A stretch of 60,000 nucleotides of DNA, from contig CAIIXF020000010.1 in assembly GCA_903813345.2 (NCBI GenBank), positions 36,075,425-36,135,424 of the forward strand, read 5' to 3'. This DNA comes from Owenia fusiformis (taxonomy: Eukaryota; Annelida; Polychaeta; Sabellida; Oweniidae). The notes below the pieces were generated by a model. It ran no database searches. It saw only the letters and a program-made list of their open reading frames with translations, and had not been told where the DNA came from. Both the position numbers and the translations under genes were made by a program. This document shows positions 1 to 32,038 of the stretch, piece by piece (the first letter of the stretch is position 1; the number at the start of each line of letters is the position of its first letter).

Positions 1-90
1 AGGGTATTCCCTACATGCCTATTTACTTTATTCCTTGCTAATTCCTCTCTTATCCTCTCTAATTTGAATTTCAAAACATGACCCTCATGG
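1..90 (+). repeat. Interspersed repeat family 1, partial copy
   Basis: Matches the 3' half of a roughly 165-bp AT-rich repeat found many times in this window. It carries the family words CTACATGCCT, TTTACTTTATTCCTTGCTAA and CAAAACATGACC. The left part lies outside the window or is lost. No coding capacity is visible. Confidence 0.75.
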
Positions 91-318
91 CATTATTCTG
101 ACGAGTCAACCTCAGGATGAACCATGAATACAAAGTAAGATGTTCTTAGATGATGCAAGATGAGGTCTGATTTATTCCAAGGTTGTAAATGTTCCTATTT
201 CTGTTAATGCAGTCAACCTGTATCAAAATTCAGTATTCTTTATATAATAAATAAATAATATATATATTCACAAATCCACGGAATCCATAGTGGCCAAAGA
301 CTACCTGAGTTTCTTCCA

Positions 319-518
319 ATCGGACTTAGTATTTTACATCGAAAGACTCCTGTTAGTTTATCTATTAAGTCATTTCAAAATATCTGTCTCTTCCAGATAA
401 TGGCTTATTTCCTTACATATCGGACTTAGTATTTTACATCGAAAGACTCCTGTTAGTTTATCTATTAAGTCATTTCAAAATATCTGTCTCTTCCAGATAA
501 TGGCTTATTTCCTTACAT
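319..518. repeat. Perfect tandem duplication, 100-bp unit x2
   Basis: The block starting ATCGGACTTAG and ending TTTCCTTACAT occurs twice back to back, with a period of exactly 100 bp. I see no difference between the copies. This is either a very recent slippage or unequal-exchange event, or an assembly artefact. Confidence 0.9.
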
Positions 519-1189
519 AAGTCCCATGCAATATATGAGTTTCTTTCCATAGATTCATTGGTCTCTCTTCATACACTGTAGTTTCTAATCATATACCGTA
601 TATTGTTTCAAGTCTCTATTTTATGACAATACCAGTTTTTCCAGTCCCTTTTCCATATACACAAAGTTAATAGTTTTTTCCTATTTAACTATTTCCAATT
701 TTTGTATATCTATTCATCCCTGTATTAAAGAGACCTCTATTTTAACTTAAGTCTCCATGGGAACAGAAAAACCATGAAAACGTTGTCTTGTACAAGTATT
801 TAATATAGTTTATAGTGATCTGAATAAGTTATGATCCATATATGTATCTGTATATATCCTGAGTTTACCTTATAAATATTTACTTCAATTTTAGTTCACC
901 TAGTATATCGTTTACAACACATAAAATGAAACAAGTGAAATGACTGTATGCTAATTAAGGTAACTTAACTTTTGCCTAGAGGCAAGTACGATTTATGTTA
1001 AACATTGCTTCGAGTGATTTAAAGCGCCAATATGTCAGAATTTAATTAATTTTATGTTGTGAATCTTCCCTTGTTCTACAGTAACAATGGAAAAAACTCC
1101 CCAACGGTTGTCTTTTAATAGCACCCATATTGCCCCAAATATTTTAAAGTGACAGCATTCCAAAACCTAAAAAAACTTCTTTCATACCC

Positions 1190-1382
1190 AATAACAAAGT
1201 GGATTCTATGCAAATTGTTTTTCAAAGTCATTAATTACAATCAAATAAATCCTAGTGAAAATAATTTCTAAAATATTTTCTTATATAACACCAAAGTAAA
1301 TTCTATGAAAATTATTTTCAAAGTCATTAATTACAATCAAATAAAACCTAGTGAAAATGATTTCTAAAATATTTTCTTATAT
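1190..1382. repeat. Imperfect tandem duplication, about 97-bp unit x2
   Basis: Two adjacent copies share CAAAGTCATTAATTACAATC and TTTCTAAAATATTTTCTTAT with scattered substitutions, so the duplication is older than the one at 319-518. Confidence 0.8.
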
Positions 1383-1389
1383 TTCTTTA

Positions 1390-1475
1390 TAATTTAGCGT
1401 GTTAACTTCATGCCTCTTTATTCCTTGCAGATTCCACTCTTTTAATCTCTATTTTCAATTTCAGTATCCTAAAAG
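1390..1475 (+). repeat. Interspersed repeat family 1, degraded fragment
   Basis: Contains GTGTTAACTTCATGCCTC, TTTATTCCTTGCAGATTCC and a trailing TTTCAATTTCA, which match the 3' half of family 1. The 5' half is not recognisable. Confidence 0.55.
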
Positions 1476-3279
1476 TTAACAGAGAAATAGAGGGAAATAT
1501 ACTTGACTAAGAGACACATTGGTTTTAAACAAAATGCCCAGAGTGCAATATTTAGTATTTTAATTCAAGTTGAATCATGACATTAAATTAAAAATTCCAT
1601 TCATTGTAATTATGATGTCTGATATCATTAAGGCCTAATGATATAGCCTCGTAAAATATTCATTTCTTTTTACAGGTTAATTTTCAAGTGTAATATAACA
1701 ACCTCAAAACATGTACATTTTATGTTTTAATACATTTGGTACTAGTATATTTTAAAGAGAGAATCAGATCTAGCGAGCAGGCTTACAAAAAATTGTTTCA
1801 ATTTTAGAATATTTCTGGCTTATGTCATTCCTTTTCATGTCTTTTTTCTAAAAAATACCCAAAGTGCACACTTTATTTCAGGAAATCTCGAGATTTTTAC
1901 AATAATGTATTATTTTTCTATAAGAATGATTACCATTCTTATTATTTGGGAGAATTTAAACATTTTTCACCCATTTTTGTACTTTCAATCCATTATAACT
2001 TCACCAATTTATAACGTATCATCACTTAATGACACAGGTTAAATGCATCTTGATTTATCAAGATATGTGTTTTATAATGACTGAAGGAATATACTGGTTT
2101 AACAGTATGGGTGAAAGGGGTATTATGCCAAAACATTTACTGTTTTGAACTTTAAGGTATAATATCTTTCATATACCTTAAAGGGGTGTTATACCTAAAC
2201 AAAGTTTCTCTAATTGACTCCTGATTTCAATGAATGTGTTATTTTTGAATAAAACCACAATTTAGTTGACTTATTTGTTGTTTTAATATGACAATAAAGG
2301 TATAAAACATGCATTCATCCACCTATTTATCCATCAACAATTTTGGACAAATGAAAACAGCCATTCAAATCCAATGTTCATATGGATTTTATGGGTGTCC
2401 ATGCAGGAAATACAAACAATTTTGTATAAGTTCCAATTTTGTCTTGTTTTGGAGCCTTTTAAACGCGTGGCTCAACAAATGGTGCCATTTGTTTCATCAA
2501 CTATGCAACTTTAAGATGAAACCTTAAATGATTGGTATGCCATCTATTTATGCAAACAGAAAACAACAATACATGTAGCGGTGTATCATATATGTAGAGA
2601 CAGTAAAATATATTATTTTAGACATTGCCCTTGAAGTAGAATAAAACAAACTTGGCCCAAGAAAAAAGGGATTTTAAAAATTATAGATAATAGTACATAA
2701 ATATGGAATTATCTTTTTCTTCAAAAATAAACTTTAATCTTTGATCAATATTCTTTTTAAATATCTAAAACTTATTATTTTGCCTGAGACCTTTGACACA
2801 TTTAATATCCAGGTCCACCCCTAAAATGATGTGAAATATTTCCAAAGCAATAAAGGTATTCCCCTTTAATATGGCTACTTGGAAATTCCATGCATAACTC
2901 CGAGTTCAAGAAATCAATTTGGCTAAATATTATGAGCGATGGAATTTTCCCACTAATATCCTCTCTTTTTATATGTTAAAAAAGGCAAAATAATAAGTAT
3001 AAATAAAGTTGCAACAAAACAGTTAAATCCTAACGTTTGTGGGTATGTAAAATCACTGTTTGGGGGCAGACAACACAGTATAACTACAAATAAATGTTGT
3101 CATGACATGAGCACATAGCTCTAGCAATACTCTATAGAAATATGAACAAAGAACACATTGATCGATATTAAACACGTATACATACAAAGTAAAGGTAATA
3201 TTCCCAAAAATCAATCAACATAACATTTTCTGTAGATGATACACAAAGAACATGCAAACTGATGAACAAACGTATTCGA

Positions 3280-3505
3280 GAAGCTGTTGAAATTAGGGCC
3301 ACTTTTACAAAAGTCAGTCAACATGGAGAACAGTTGAACACAATAGAGAGCAGCTATTTGAACATTTTTTGATGCACAAAGATCATATAAAATGATATCA
3401 AACATATTGCGTAGCTGTTGAAGAATAAGGCCATATTCACAAAAATCGGTCAACATGGGGAACAGTTTAACACAATGGAGAAGTGCTATTGGAACATTTT
3501 CTGGA
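3280..3505 (+). repeat. Duplicated block over the TPR-gene 5' end, about 131-bp period
   Basis: Block A (about 3280-3369) and block B (about 3411-3505) share the order GCTGTTGAA, GGCCA, ACAAAA, GTCAACATGG, GAACAGTT and ACACAAT. Block B contains the start codon used by the TPR gene. The matching ATG in block A is followed within four codons by a stop. The sequence between the blocks does not match as well. Confidence 0.7.
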
Positions 3506-3647
3506 AATCAATCGAGACTTGTAGTGCTAGAATGTTCAACAGGCTCAGACGAGTCTCAACATACTGCATCATTGCTGGTTATCATCACCATGCTGTTGGT
3601 CATTGGAGGGATCGAAATGGACCCAGGACCAAACCAATCCAAATCAG
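3455..3647 (+). CDS. TPR gene exon 1: hydrophobic, 2A-like leader
   Basis: Encodes 64 residues plus one base. The segment ASLLVIITMLLVIGG is hydrophobic and runs into IEMDPGP, followed by NQSKS. The 2A consensus is D-x-E-x-N-P-G-P. Here G-I-E-M-D-P-G-P keeps the E and PGP but has Asp in place of the invariant Asn and Gly in place of the first Asp. Known 2A-like leaders in sea-urchin NLR proteins can act either as a recoding site or as a signal sequence. Activity of this variant is doubtful. The exon call rests on phase-matched splice sites and is not otherwise proven. Confidence 0.65.
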
Positions 3648-6600
3648 GTATCTTGGATTTTTAATCACATGTTTATATATTTCCTATGGAGTTAGGTATC
3701 CATTTGAGCATATGAACTGGGACAATTAACACATCATCTTTTACCTTAATATTTCAAAGGCAATATTTCACATGACCCATGCAAACAAATGTTCTAATTA
3801 TAATGATACCAGTTCATTTTTGTCAGTCACTAATTAATAATTAAGTTAAATTCTCAAGGAAAATTGTATCTCGATTTCATAGGCATAGATAGATATAGTC
3901 TGAAACAATTACATTTTCAGAGATCACCCAGAAAATGTATGACCTTGGATGTAAAATCAAAGCTTGTGACCAGGAAACTGAACTGAAGAAACAGGCAGAG
4001 CTAATGTGTGAGCTGGGAGATGAGTTTATAGGAAAGGCTGAAACCTCTCCAACGTGGTATGAACATTTTGTTTGGGCCTCTGCCCTTTTAAATGCAGCAA
4101 AATGTAGACTGGAGAAGTTAGAGAGTCGGCCATTCGAAACAATACAGGATCTGTTGCGAAGATGGAGTTTGCTGAATACTAAATTTAAGTATGACAAGTG
4201 CTATATTGAAGAGAGACTTCAGGACATTGATACACAATTTCTCAAAAGGTTATCAAAAGCAAGGAAGCTTTCTACTCATGATTTGACAAGTAGGTACAAG
4301 CAAGAACTTGAGAAGATACGTACTTATTCTGAAGACACTGTGAATGCCATTATAAACAATGACATGATTGTACATCCACTCACTTCAGAAATGAGGGAAC
4401 AGGATATTGACAACACAATTGAACACAGTAAAGTGTTCTATAATGAGCTCACAGAGAAGATTTTAGAGTTCTATAGGTCAATTATTATAGACTGCATGTC
4501 TACTTTGGGTATTCAAAATTGTAAATACAAGTTTGCAATAATGGCACTAGGGTCACTGTCCCGTAAGGAAGTGACTGCTTACTCGGACATAGAATGGGCA
4601 ATTTTATTTGATCCCATGGGTGAACCAGTTGAATGCATAAAGGAAGAATTACGCATGTTAGTGTACTATGTGCATCTCCAAATTTTGAATTTAGGTGAGA
4701 CCATTTTGAACAATCTTGACATACCAGTATTGACCGATTTCAATGACAGACTGCCACCAAATATGACTGATGTGGACTTTTGGGATGAAGTCACTACACG
4801 TGGGGTTTCATTTGATGGAACACACCCATCTGCTAGTAAGACACCGATAGGACGAAAATCAAGAAAGGACCCCGAAAAACCACCTACACTAGAGCTTATA
4901 ATGACAATAGATGAAATGACCAAATACCAATTCAACGATGTTTCTTTAAAAGAGGGCTATCGTCTCAGTGATGTTTTGATGAACTCAGCATTGATTACAG
5001 GAGACGAGACCCTCTGGGAAACATACAACAAACAGGTCCATTCAATATTGGAATCCCCATCTAAGAACCCAAATGTATCTATAGGTACAGAAAGGGGAAT
5101 AAAAACACTTAATGATGACCTTGCAAAATATTTGACAAACCCTCTAACGAGCAAATCATTCTGTCGGGATATACACACCAAGCATGATGTCTATAGGTTA
5201 GCAACTATTTCAATTAACATTCTTAAGCTGGTACATGGTTGCAAATCATTTGCCCCTTTAGATGTTTTGGAGGAGTTATTCAAGAATGGTATCCTCACTG
5301 AAAGGGCAAAGAAAGATCTGCAAACCATGGTTTGCATTGCAAGTAATCTCAGACATTTGGTATACAGTAAATACAAAGAGCAGAAGGAGTTCATATCATT
5401 TCTGTCCAGTGAATCTAAAGATGACACATTGGATTCAAAGACTGTTATACCTGTCAGGGGATACACTGCAATCATTACATTCTACACTACTTTTGTGCCA
5501 TGGTCTAAATTCTTAGTTTCTCAGAAAAATAACATGTCATGGAAACACAAAAATAAATACACAGATGACAGTAACAAGATAAAAGTACAGATTTATAAAG
5601 ATATGTATTTTTCTGAAAGAGCATTGTATGCTTATAAAGCTGAATTAGAAAAACTCCAAAATAAAGGCATGAAAGGATATGAGTATGAAATAGCTTTACT
5701 ACAATATGAGATTGGTTCACTTTATCAGACAGGTGGTAAGTTTGACAATGCCTTAAAATTTCATGTAGATTCTCTATCAATGTGTAGGAAGGTTCATGGT
5801 AATGACGCTCACCCAGATGTAGCCTCATTACTGAACAATATAGGTAGATTGTATGTAAGCATGGGGGAGTATACCACTGCCAGGAAATACTATGAAGATA
5901 GTCTATCAATGTTTAGGAAGATTTATGGTAATGATGCTCACCCAGATGTAGCCTCATCAATGAACAATATAGGTGGATTGTATAATAGAATGGGGGAGTA
6001 TACCACTGCCAGGAAATACTATGAAGATAGCCTATCAATGTTAAGGAAGATTCATGGTAATGATGCTCACCCAGATGTAGCCTCATCAATGAGCAATATA
6101 GGTAATTTGTATAATAGCATGGGGGAGTATACCACTGCCAGGAAATACTATGAAGATAGCCTATCAATGTTAAGGAAGATTCATGGTAATGATGCTCACC
6201 CAGATGTAGCCTCATTACTGAACAATATAGGTAGATTGTATGTAAGCATGGGGGAGTATACCACTGCCAGGAAATACTATGAAGATAGTCTATCAATGTT
6301 TAGGAAGATTTATGGTAATGATGCTCACCCAGATGTAGCCTCATCAATGAGCAATATAGGTGAATTGTATTTTAGAATGGGGGAGTATACCACTGCCAGG
6401 AAATACTATGAAGATGGCCTATCAATGTTAAGGAAGATTCATGGTAATGATGCTCACCCAGATGTAGCCTCATCAGTGAACAATATAGGTGGATTGTATA
6501 ATAGCATGGGGGAGTATACCACTGCCAGGAAATACTATGAAGATAGCCTATCAATGTATAGGAAGGTTCATGGTAATGATGCTCACCCAGATGTTGCCAT

Positions 6601-7813
6601 GTCAATGAACAATCTAGGTGAAATGCATAAACAACTGGGAGAGTATACCACTGCCATGAAATACTATGAAGATAGCCTATCAATGCGTAGAAAGATTCAT
6701 GGTAGTGATGCTCACCCAGATATTGCCGGGTCAATGAACAATATAGGTGGATTGTATAATAGCATGGGGGAGTATACCACCGCAAGGAAATACCTTGAAG
6801 ATAGTCTTTCAATGTATAGAAAGATTCATGGTAATGATGCTCACCCATATGTTGCCATGTCAATGAACAATATAGGTGGATTGTATAATAGCAAGGGGGA
6901 GTATACCACTGCAAGGAGATACTATGAAGATAGCCTATCAATGCGTAGAAAGATTCATGGTAATGATGCTCACCCAGATGTTGCCATGTCAATGAACAAT
7001 CTAGGTGAAATGCATAAACTACTGGGAGAGTATACCACTGCCATGAAATACTATGAAGATAGCCTATCAATGCGTAGAAAGATTCATGGTAATGATGCTC
7101 ACCCAGATGTTGCCATGTCAATGAACAATCTAGGTGAAATGCATAAACAACTGGGAGAGTATACCACTGCCATGAAATACTATGAAGATAGCCTATCAAT
7201 GCGTAGAAAGATTCATGGTAGTGATGCTCACCCAGATATTGCCGGGTCAATGAACAATATAGGTGGATTGTATAATAGCATGGGGGAGTATACCACCGCA
7301 AGGAAATACCTTGAAGATAGTCTTTCAATGTATAGAAAGATTCATGGTAATGATGCTCACCCATATGTTGCCATGTCAATGAACAATATAGGTGGATTGT
7401 ATAATAGCAAGGGGGAGTATACCACTGCAAGGAGATACTATGAAGATAGCCTATCAATGCGTAGAAAGATTCATGGTAATGATGCTCACCCAGATGTTGC
7501 CATGTCAATGAACAATCTAGGTGAAATGCATAAACTACTGGGAGAGTATACCACTGCCATGAAATACTATGAAGATAGCCTATCAATGTTAAGGAAGATT
7601 CATGGTAATGATGCTCACCCATATGTAGCCTCATCACTGAACAATATAGGTGGATTGTATTATAGCAAGGTGGAGTATACAACTGCCAGGAAATACTTTG
7701 AAGATAGTCTATCAATGTTAAGGAAGATTCATGGTAATGAAGCTCATCCAGATGCAGCTGTGGTACTGAACAATATAAGAGACGTGCAAAAACAACTTGG
7801 ACTACTGCCATGA
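3455..7813 (+). CDS. Nucleotidyltransferase-like / 43-residue TPR repeat protein with 2A-like N-terminus
   Basis: Two exons are inferred: 3455-3647 and 3921-7813. The donor is CAG|GTATCT and the acceptor is TTTTCAG; both are phase 1, so the join stays open and gives about 1361 residues. Residues 46-59 read MLLVIGGIEMDPGP, a 2A-like segment after a hydrophobic run. Residues 275-289 read GSLSRKEVTAYSDIE, matching the GS...D-x-E signature of Pol-beta-type nucleotidyltransferases, closest to the DUF294/GlnD-like group. From about residue 655 to the end are about 16 kinesin-light-chain/nephrocystin-type TPR units, each with GEYTTARKYYEDSLSM and GNDAHPDVA. TPR arrays usually bind peptides. The protein has no visible NACHT, NB-ARC, Death or TIR domain. 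Function is unknown; a sensor or scaffold role is inference. The second exon alone has an in-frame ATG at 3935, so a shorter form is possible. The ATG at 3455 has A at -3 and G at +4. A possible poly(A) signal ATTAAA is at 8003-8008. Large antisense frames over the TPR array are shadows. Confidence 0.83.
5730..7800 (+). repeat. 129-bp coding minisatellite encoding about 16 TPR units
   Basis: The spacing of ATGGGGGAGTATACC is 129 bp (5861, 5990, 6119), that is 43 codons. This is one residue more than the usual 42 of kinesin-light-chain TPRs, because of an extra Ala in GNDAHPDVA. Units are highly similar at nucleotide level, including synonymous sites. A four-unit block (516 bp) starting near 6612 is repeated starting near 7128 with no difference I can see until the last unit. 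This implies recent homogenisation or unequal exchange. Confidence 0.92.
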
Positions 7814-8308
7814 AATACTTCTTGAGGGGATAACTATATTCAGATATGTTCATTCCAATAAGGCAAATCTCTGCGGTGTAACAACAAATATAGAAATATA
7901 AAGAGAAATATAGAACTATGTAAAAGGTTCACAAAAAACTCTGAAGAAGCTTCATAATGAAAATCACACAAAATGTGCAGATTTATGCAAACTCTTAAAG
8001 GAATTAAAAGGGAAAGAAAATGTGACAATAATGCAAGCAATCTTTAAATGCATTTAATGTTGCCCTTGTAATCTTAATTTCATTTTCTGGGAATGGGATT
8101 AAGATGTGATCAAATATAGAAGGGTTTGTAGGTTTAAGATGAAAAAAGTCCAAAATCATTAGAATTCAAAAGGGTGTATCTACTTTTTCAATTTCTGATA
8201 AACCTTATTTTAGACAGAAAAGGATTATCTTGAAACAAGTTAGATATTTTGGACTTTTTAGAAAATAGGCATGACATAAGGAATAATGAGAGCAACTTAC
8301 TGTATGTT
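7814..8308. other. 3' flank of the TPR gene
   Basis: AT-rich non-coding sequence. There is no AATAAA close to the stop; ATTAAA at 8003-8008 is the best candidate signal. Nothing else is recognisable. Confidence 0.5.
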
Positions 8309-8452
8309 ACTATTAACAAAGTTGTTGATTTATTTTTCTTTTTGACGTTTCGTAGGATGTCCATCCTACTTCTTCAGAAACTACATCCTACGAAACGTCA
8401 AAAAGAAAAAGAAATATCTCTGAGAAAGAAAATCAACAACTTTGTTAATAGT
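8309..8452. repeat. 144-bp inverted repeat, Penelope-like terminal-repeat candidate
   Basis: The left arm carries ACTATTAACAAAGTTGTTGA, CTTTTTGACG and TTTCGTAGGATG. The right arm carries the complements in reverse order, ending AATCAACAACTTTGTTAATA. The right arm has a short extra A-rich segment. The centre holds the hammerhead-like core. Short inverted blocks with GACGTTTCG...TTCTTCAG are known from Penelope-like elements, but no reverse transcriptase or GIY-YIG coding is visible here, so this would be a relic or short derivative. Confidence 0.6.
8344..8377 (-). ncRNA. Hammerhead-ribozyme-like motif (type I, minimal)
   Basis: Read on the minus strand, the segment gives CTGAAGA (CUGANGA box), an A, an 8-bp stem II (GTAGGATG / CATCCTAC) closed by a GA loop, then GAAAC and GTC (cleavage triplet). 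Stem III would be the palindrome ACGT and could only form between two copies, as in the minimal hammerheads reported in Penelope-like elements. Cleavage is untested, and the extra A before stem II is a mild departure from the textbook core. Confidence 0.45.
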
Positions 8453-10296
8453 ACATTACTACCAGAGAGATGAACATTCATAGAATTACTGTATGGTATG
8501 TTGTTACTTACTCTCATCTTCTCTATATCCTAACATAACCTAATACAAATATCCAAAATGTGATTGAACAGGTTTTATATCAAACCTAATGAGTAAAAAC
8601 ATATCGCCTTTTTGGCACTACTGACCAAATGGAAGTAATGTTTGGCACTATTGTCTGAATGGAAGTACTTTTTGGTACTATTGACTGAATGGAATCACTG
8701 ACTGAACCAAACCTGACAAGTTCAAATGAATGACAACACTACTGTACATAGTACATAGATGCACAACATAGATTTTATATTACAAAGTTCAACATGTTTT
8801 CTATAAAGCTTTTCTGGCCATGTTGAAATCAGCGTTCGATATCATTACTCCTTCCCCCGCTTGGATATTACTGTACCTTGATTCTATCGTTTACTACAAT
8901 AAGCAGAGCAAATTCAACAAGAAGCCATTGTGAATAATTATATATGTGATGAAGACTGATTGATCCAAATTTGTTAAAGCATGCCTCAGATGTTGCCTGA
9001 TTTACAGCTGTCATAATAACATTGGGTCGCATCTGATTGGCCGATTATGACTTGAGATTCAAGCAGTACCCAAGAGGGGGGATAAGTTAAACACAGAGAA
9101 CCAGATAAGTTTAGAATTATGCACTGAAAATACTGAAATTGTTTTAACCTGATGGGATTACCAAGATACGTTATAAAATGAGACATCCAAAAATGGTAAA
9201 TATTCAGGTGTTTTCTCTAAGAGGTTAATTCACATATACTGGTTTTCCCGCTGGATATACTGTATGTATAATATTGCCCATTCTATATATATCAAAGTGC
9301 CTGCTTTTACCTACTGGCTGCCAGAGCACTTTGTATTTTTTCCATTTAACCATAATACATTGGTACATTTTAAATCATGATCTATAAAGACAGACATTGC
9401 CAATGCTAGTGCCTTTTTGGTGAAATGTGACATTTTTCTTTTGACTGATTTAAACAGTCATCTTCATTATCACCATAGAAACTGGCTAAATAAACTATGG
9501 AAGTTCCATAGATTTCACATTGTAGATTTGTAACAGATTCATGGAAGAGAAACAAATTGTTTTACCTTTGATAATAATTAAACAATGTAATTTAACAAAG
9601 ACATGTTTTGTTTTTATTTAAGGATGTTGTCCAATCATCATCAGTCTTTGAAAAAATGAAGTTTATGATTTGAAATTTAAAAATGTTGATTTGTCTTTCA
9701 CTTGGATATTAAAAAATGAGAACACTATTCACTGACAAAACCATCATTTACCCCCTACCCCTAATTTACCCCCTACCCCTAATTACATGGAATGGAAGAA
9801 CAATATTCCTTGGATCTGAATTGATAATTGAAATTAAAAAAATATTACTGTATTGTTTAATAATAAAAATGTGATATGTATTATTCAAACAATAGAAATA
9901 TACACAGTAAAACCAGTCCAATACAACACCTTTTTTTAAAGAACACTTGTAATGGAAGTTTTGAAAAGTCTCATTGCCCATAAACTCTCCGTATAAGAAA
10001 AACCTGTATACAAGAAACAAAGTTGGCCAGTATGTACTGAGTGTGTTCAATATACACAGTTTTTACTGCATGTATGATTTTATGATTTTTCAGTTCTGTA
10101 CATTTATTTTACGGAATAAAGTCTTGATTGTGATTAAAAAATAATAAAAAAAACTTCATCTATACAAAACACATATTAGGGTAAGAGTTTCAGAAAATGC
10201 TCTACGGGAAAGCTAGAGCCTTGATGCAGAAATATTGTTTATGAAGTAATCATGGATGAAGGGTATAAAAAATAAAATGTGTATTATATTAATAAT
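8453..10296. other. Intergenic region between the TPR gene and the DAPK 3' end
   Basis: No gene is seen. Three imperfect copies of a 30-bp unit (TTTGGCACTATTG...GAATGGAAGTA) lie at about 8605-8700. A doubled TTACCCCCTACCCCTAA lies at about 9748-9783. A pogo-like MITE occupies 9905-10069. Confidence 0.55.
9905..10069. mobile_element. Short pogo/Tigger-like MITE
   Basis: Ends are CAGTAAAACCAG and, on the other strand, GCAGTAAAAACTGTG, with AACACC-type subterminal words. The same end sequences occur at 20794-21012, 27242-27412 and 48301-49199. CAGT-starting ends with flanking TA favour the Tc1/mariner pogo branch. There is no coding sequence. Confidence 0.5.
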
Positions 10297-10302
10297 TTTA
10301 TT
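10297..10302 (-). terminator. Poly(A) signal of DAPK (AATAAA on minus strand)
   Basis: TTTATT on the plus strand, about 105 bp past the DAPK stop codon, in a T-rich context. It is the best placed canonical signal for this gene. Confidence 0.55.
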
Positions 10303-10405
10303 ATTTTATGTCCATGTTTATTTTTACACAAAATATAAAAACATGTAATAATTGTTCAAAACTTTTCCAACAATCCTTTGACAACCCTAAAAAATCCACA
10401 ATGTT

Positions 10406-31599
<21,194 letters not shown>

Positions 31600-31954
31600 G
31601 TTGAATTAATTCCTAATTAATGTAATATTCCTTAATTGTCAACTTAGTGTAGTTTGTATACATCGAAATATCATATCTAGCGTTGAATTTTGAATTTTAT
31701 CAGAGGAACTTCCAGCACTTTTGACCAGCCCGCTGCAGTGCACTTTCTGTGTGACCCGGAAGTGAACTTTCAAAGATGTGAATATCCTATAATAAATTGA
31801 AACCCACTTTAACCACTTCAAAATTTGTTTTTCCCATAAAATTAACTTGATTAATGATTTATTGATATCAAAACATATTATCTCATATTTGTTTGATGTG
31901 ATTTTCAAACATAGTTCGTCTGCTCAAATTCACCTCTGTAATTTTCTAGAAAAA
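31600..31954. promoter_or_regulatory. Shared head-to-head promoter region of DAPK and HACD3
   Basis: Only 355 bp separate the two start codons, so both 5' UTRs and promoters must lie here unless upstream exons exist. CCGGAAGTG, a consensus ETS/GABP site often found in bidirectional promoters, is at 31756-31764. No clear TATA box is seen in the centre. The local sequence around 31720-31765 is more GC-rich than its surroundings. Confidence 0.7.
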
Positions 31955-32038
31955 ATGGCTGAAAAAATTTCACCTTTTGTTTATTGGGGGCAGAATAAGG
32001 AGACTATCACGTTGAAAATAGATCTGAAGGAAGTCGAG
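31955..32038 (+). CDS. HACD3: HACD3 exon 1
   Basis: 28 codons, MAEKISPFVYWGQNKE to LKEVE, phase 0, donor GTATGA. The start matches the human protein's start before the CS domain. Confidence 0.9.

Larger units (their letters stand above)
91..3279. other. Non-coding region upstream of the TPR gene
   Basis: AT-rich sequence with no credible gene. It holds the tandem duplications at 319-518 and about 1190-1380, a family-1 fragment near 1390-1475, and short AT microsatellites around 250. The only open frame of note, 72 codons at 2309-2527, has no recognisable domain or repeat and is probably chance. Confidence 0.6.

Noticed and set aside
6372-7853. Long antisense open frame (493 codons) over the TPR array
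   Set aside because: It mirrors the 129-bp coding repeat in another frame; its peptide has no domain and the sense frame has clear TPR and upstream conservation.
31905-31950. Possible family-1 remnant in the HACD3 5' UTR (GTTCGTCTGCTCAAATTCAC)
   Set aside because: Only about the first 12 bases match the family end; too short to separate from chance.
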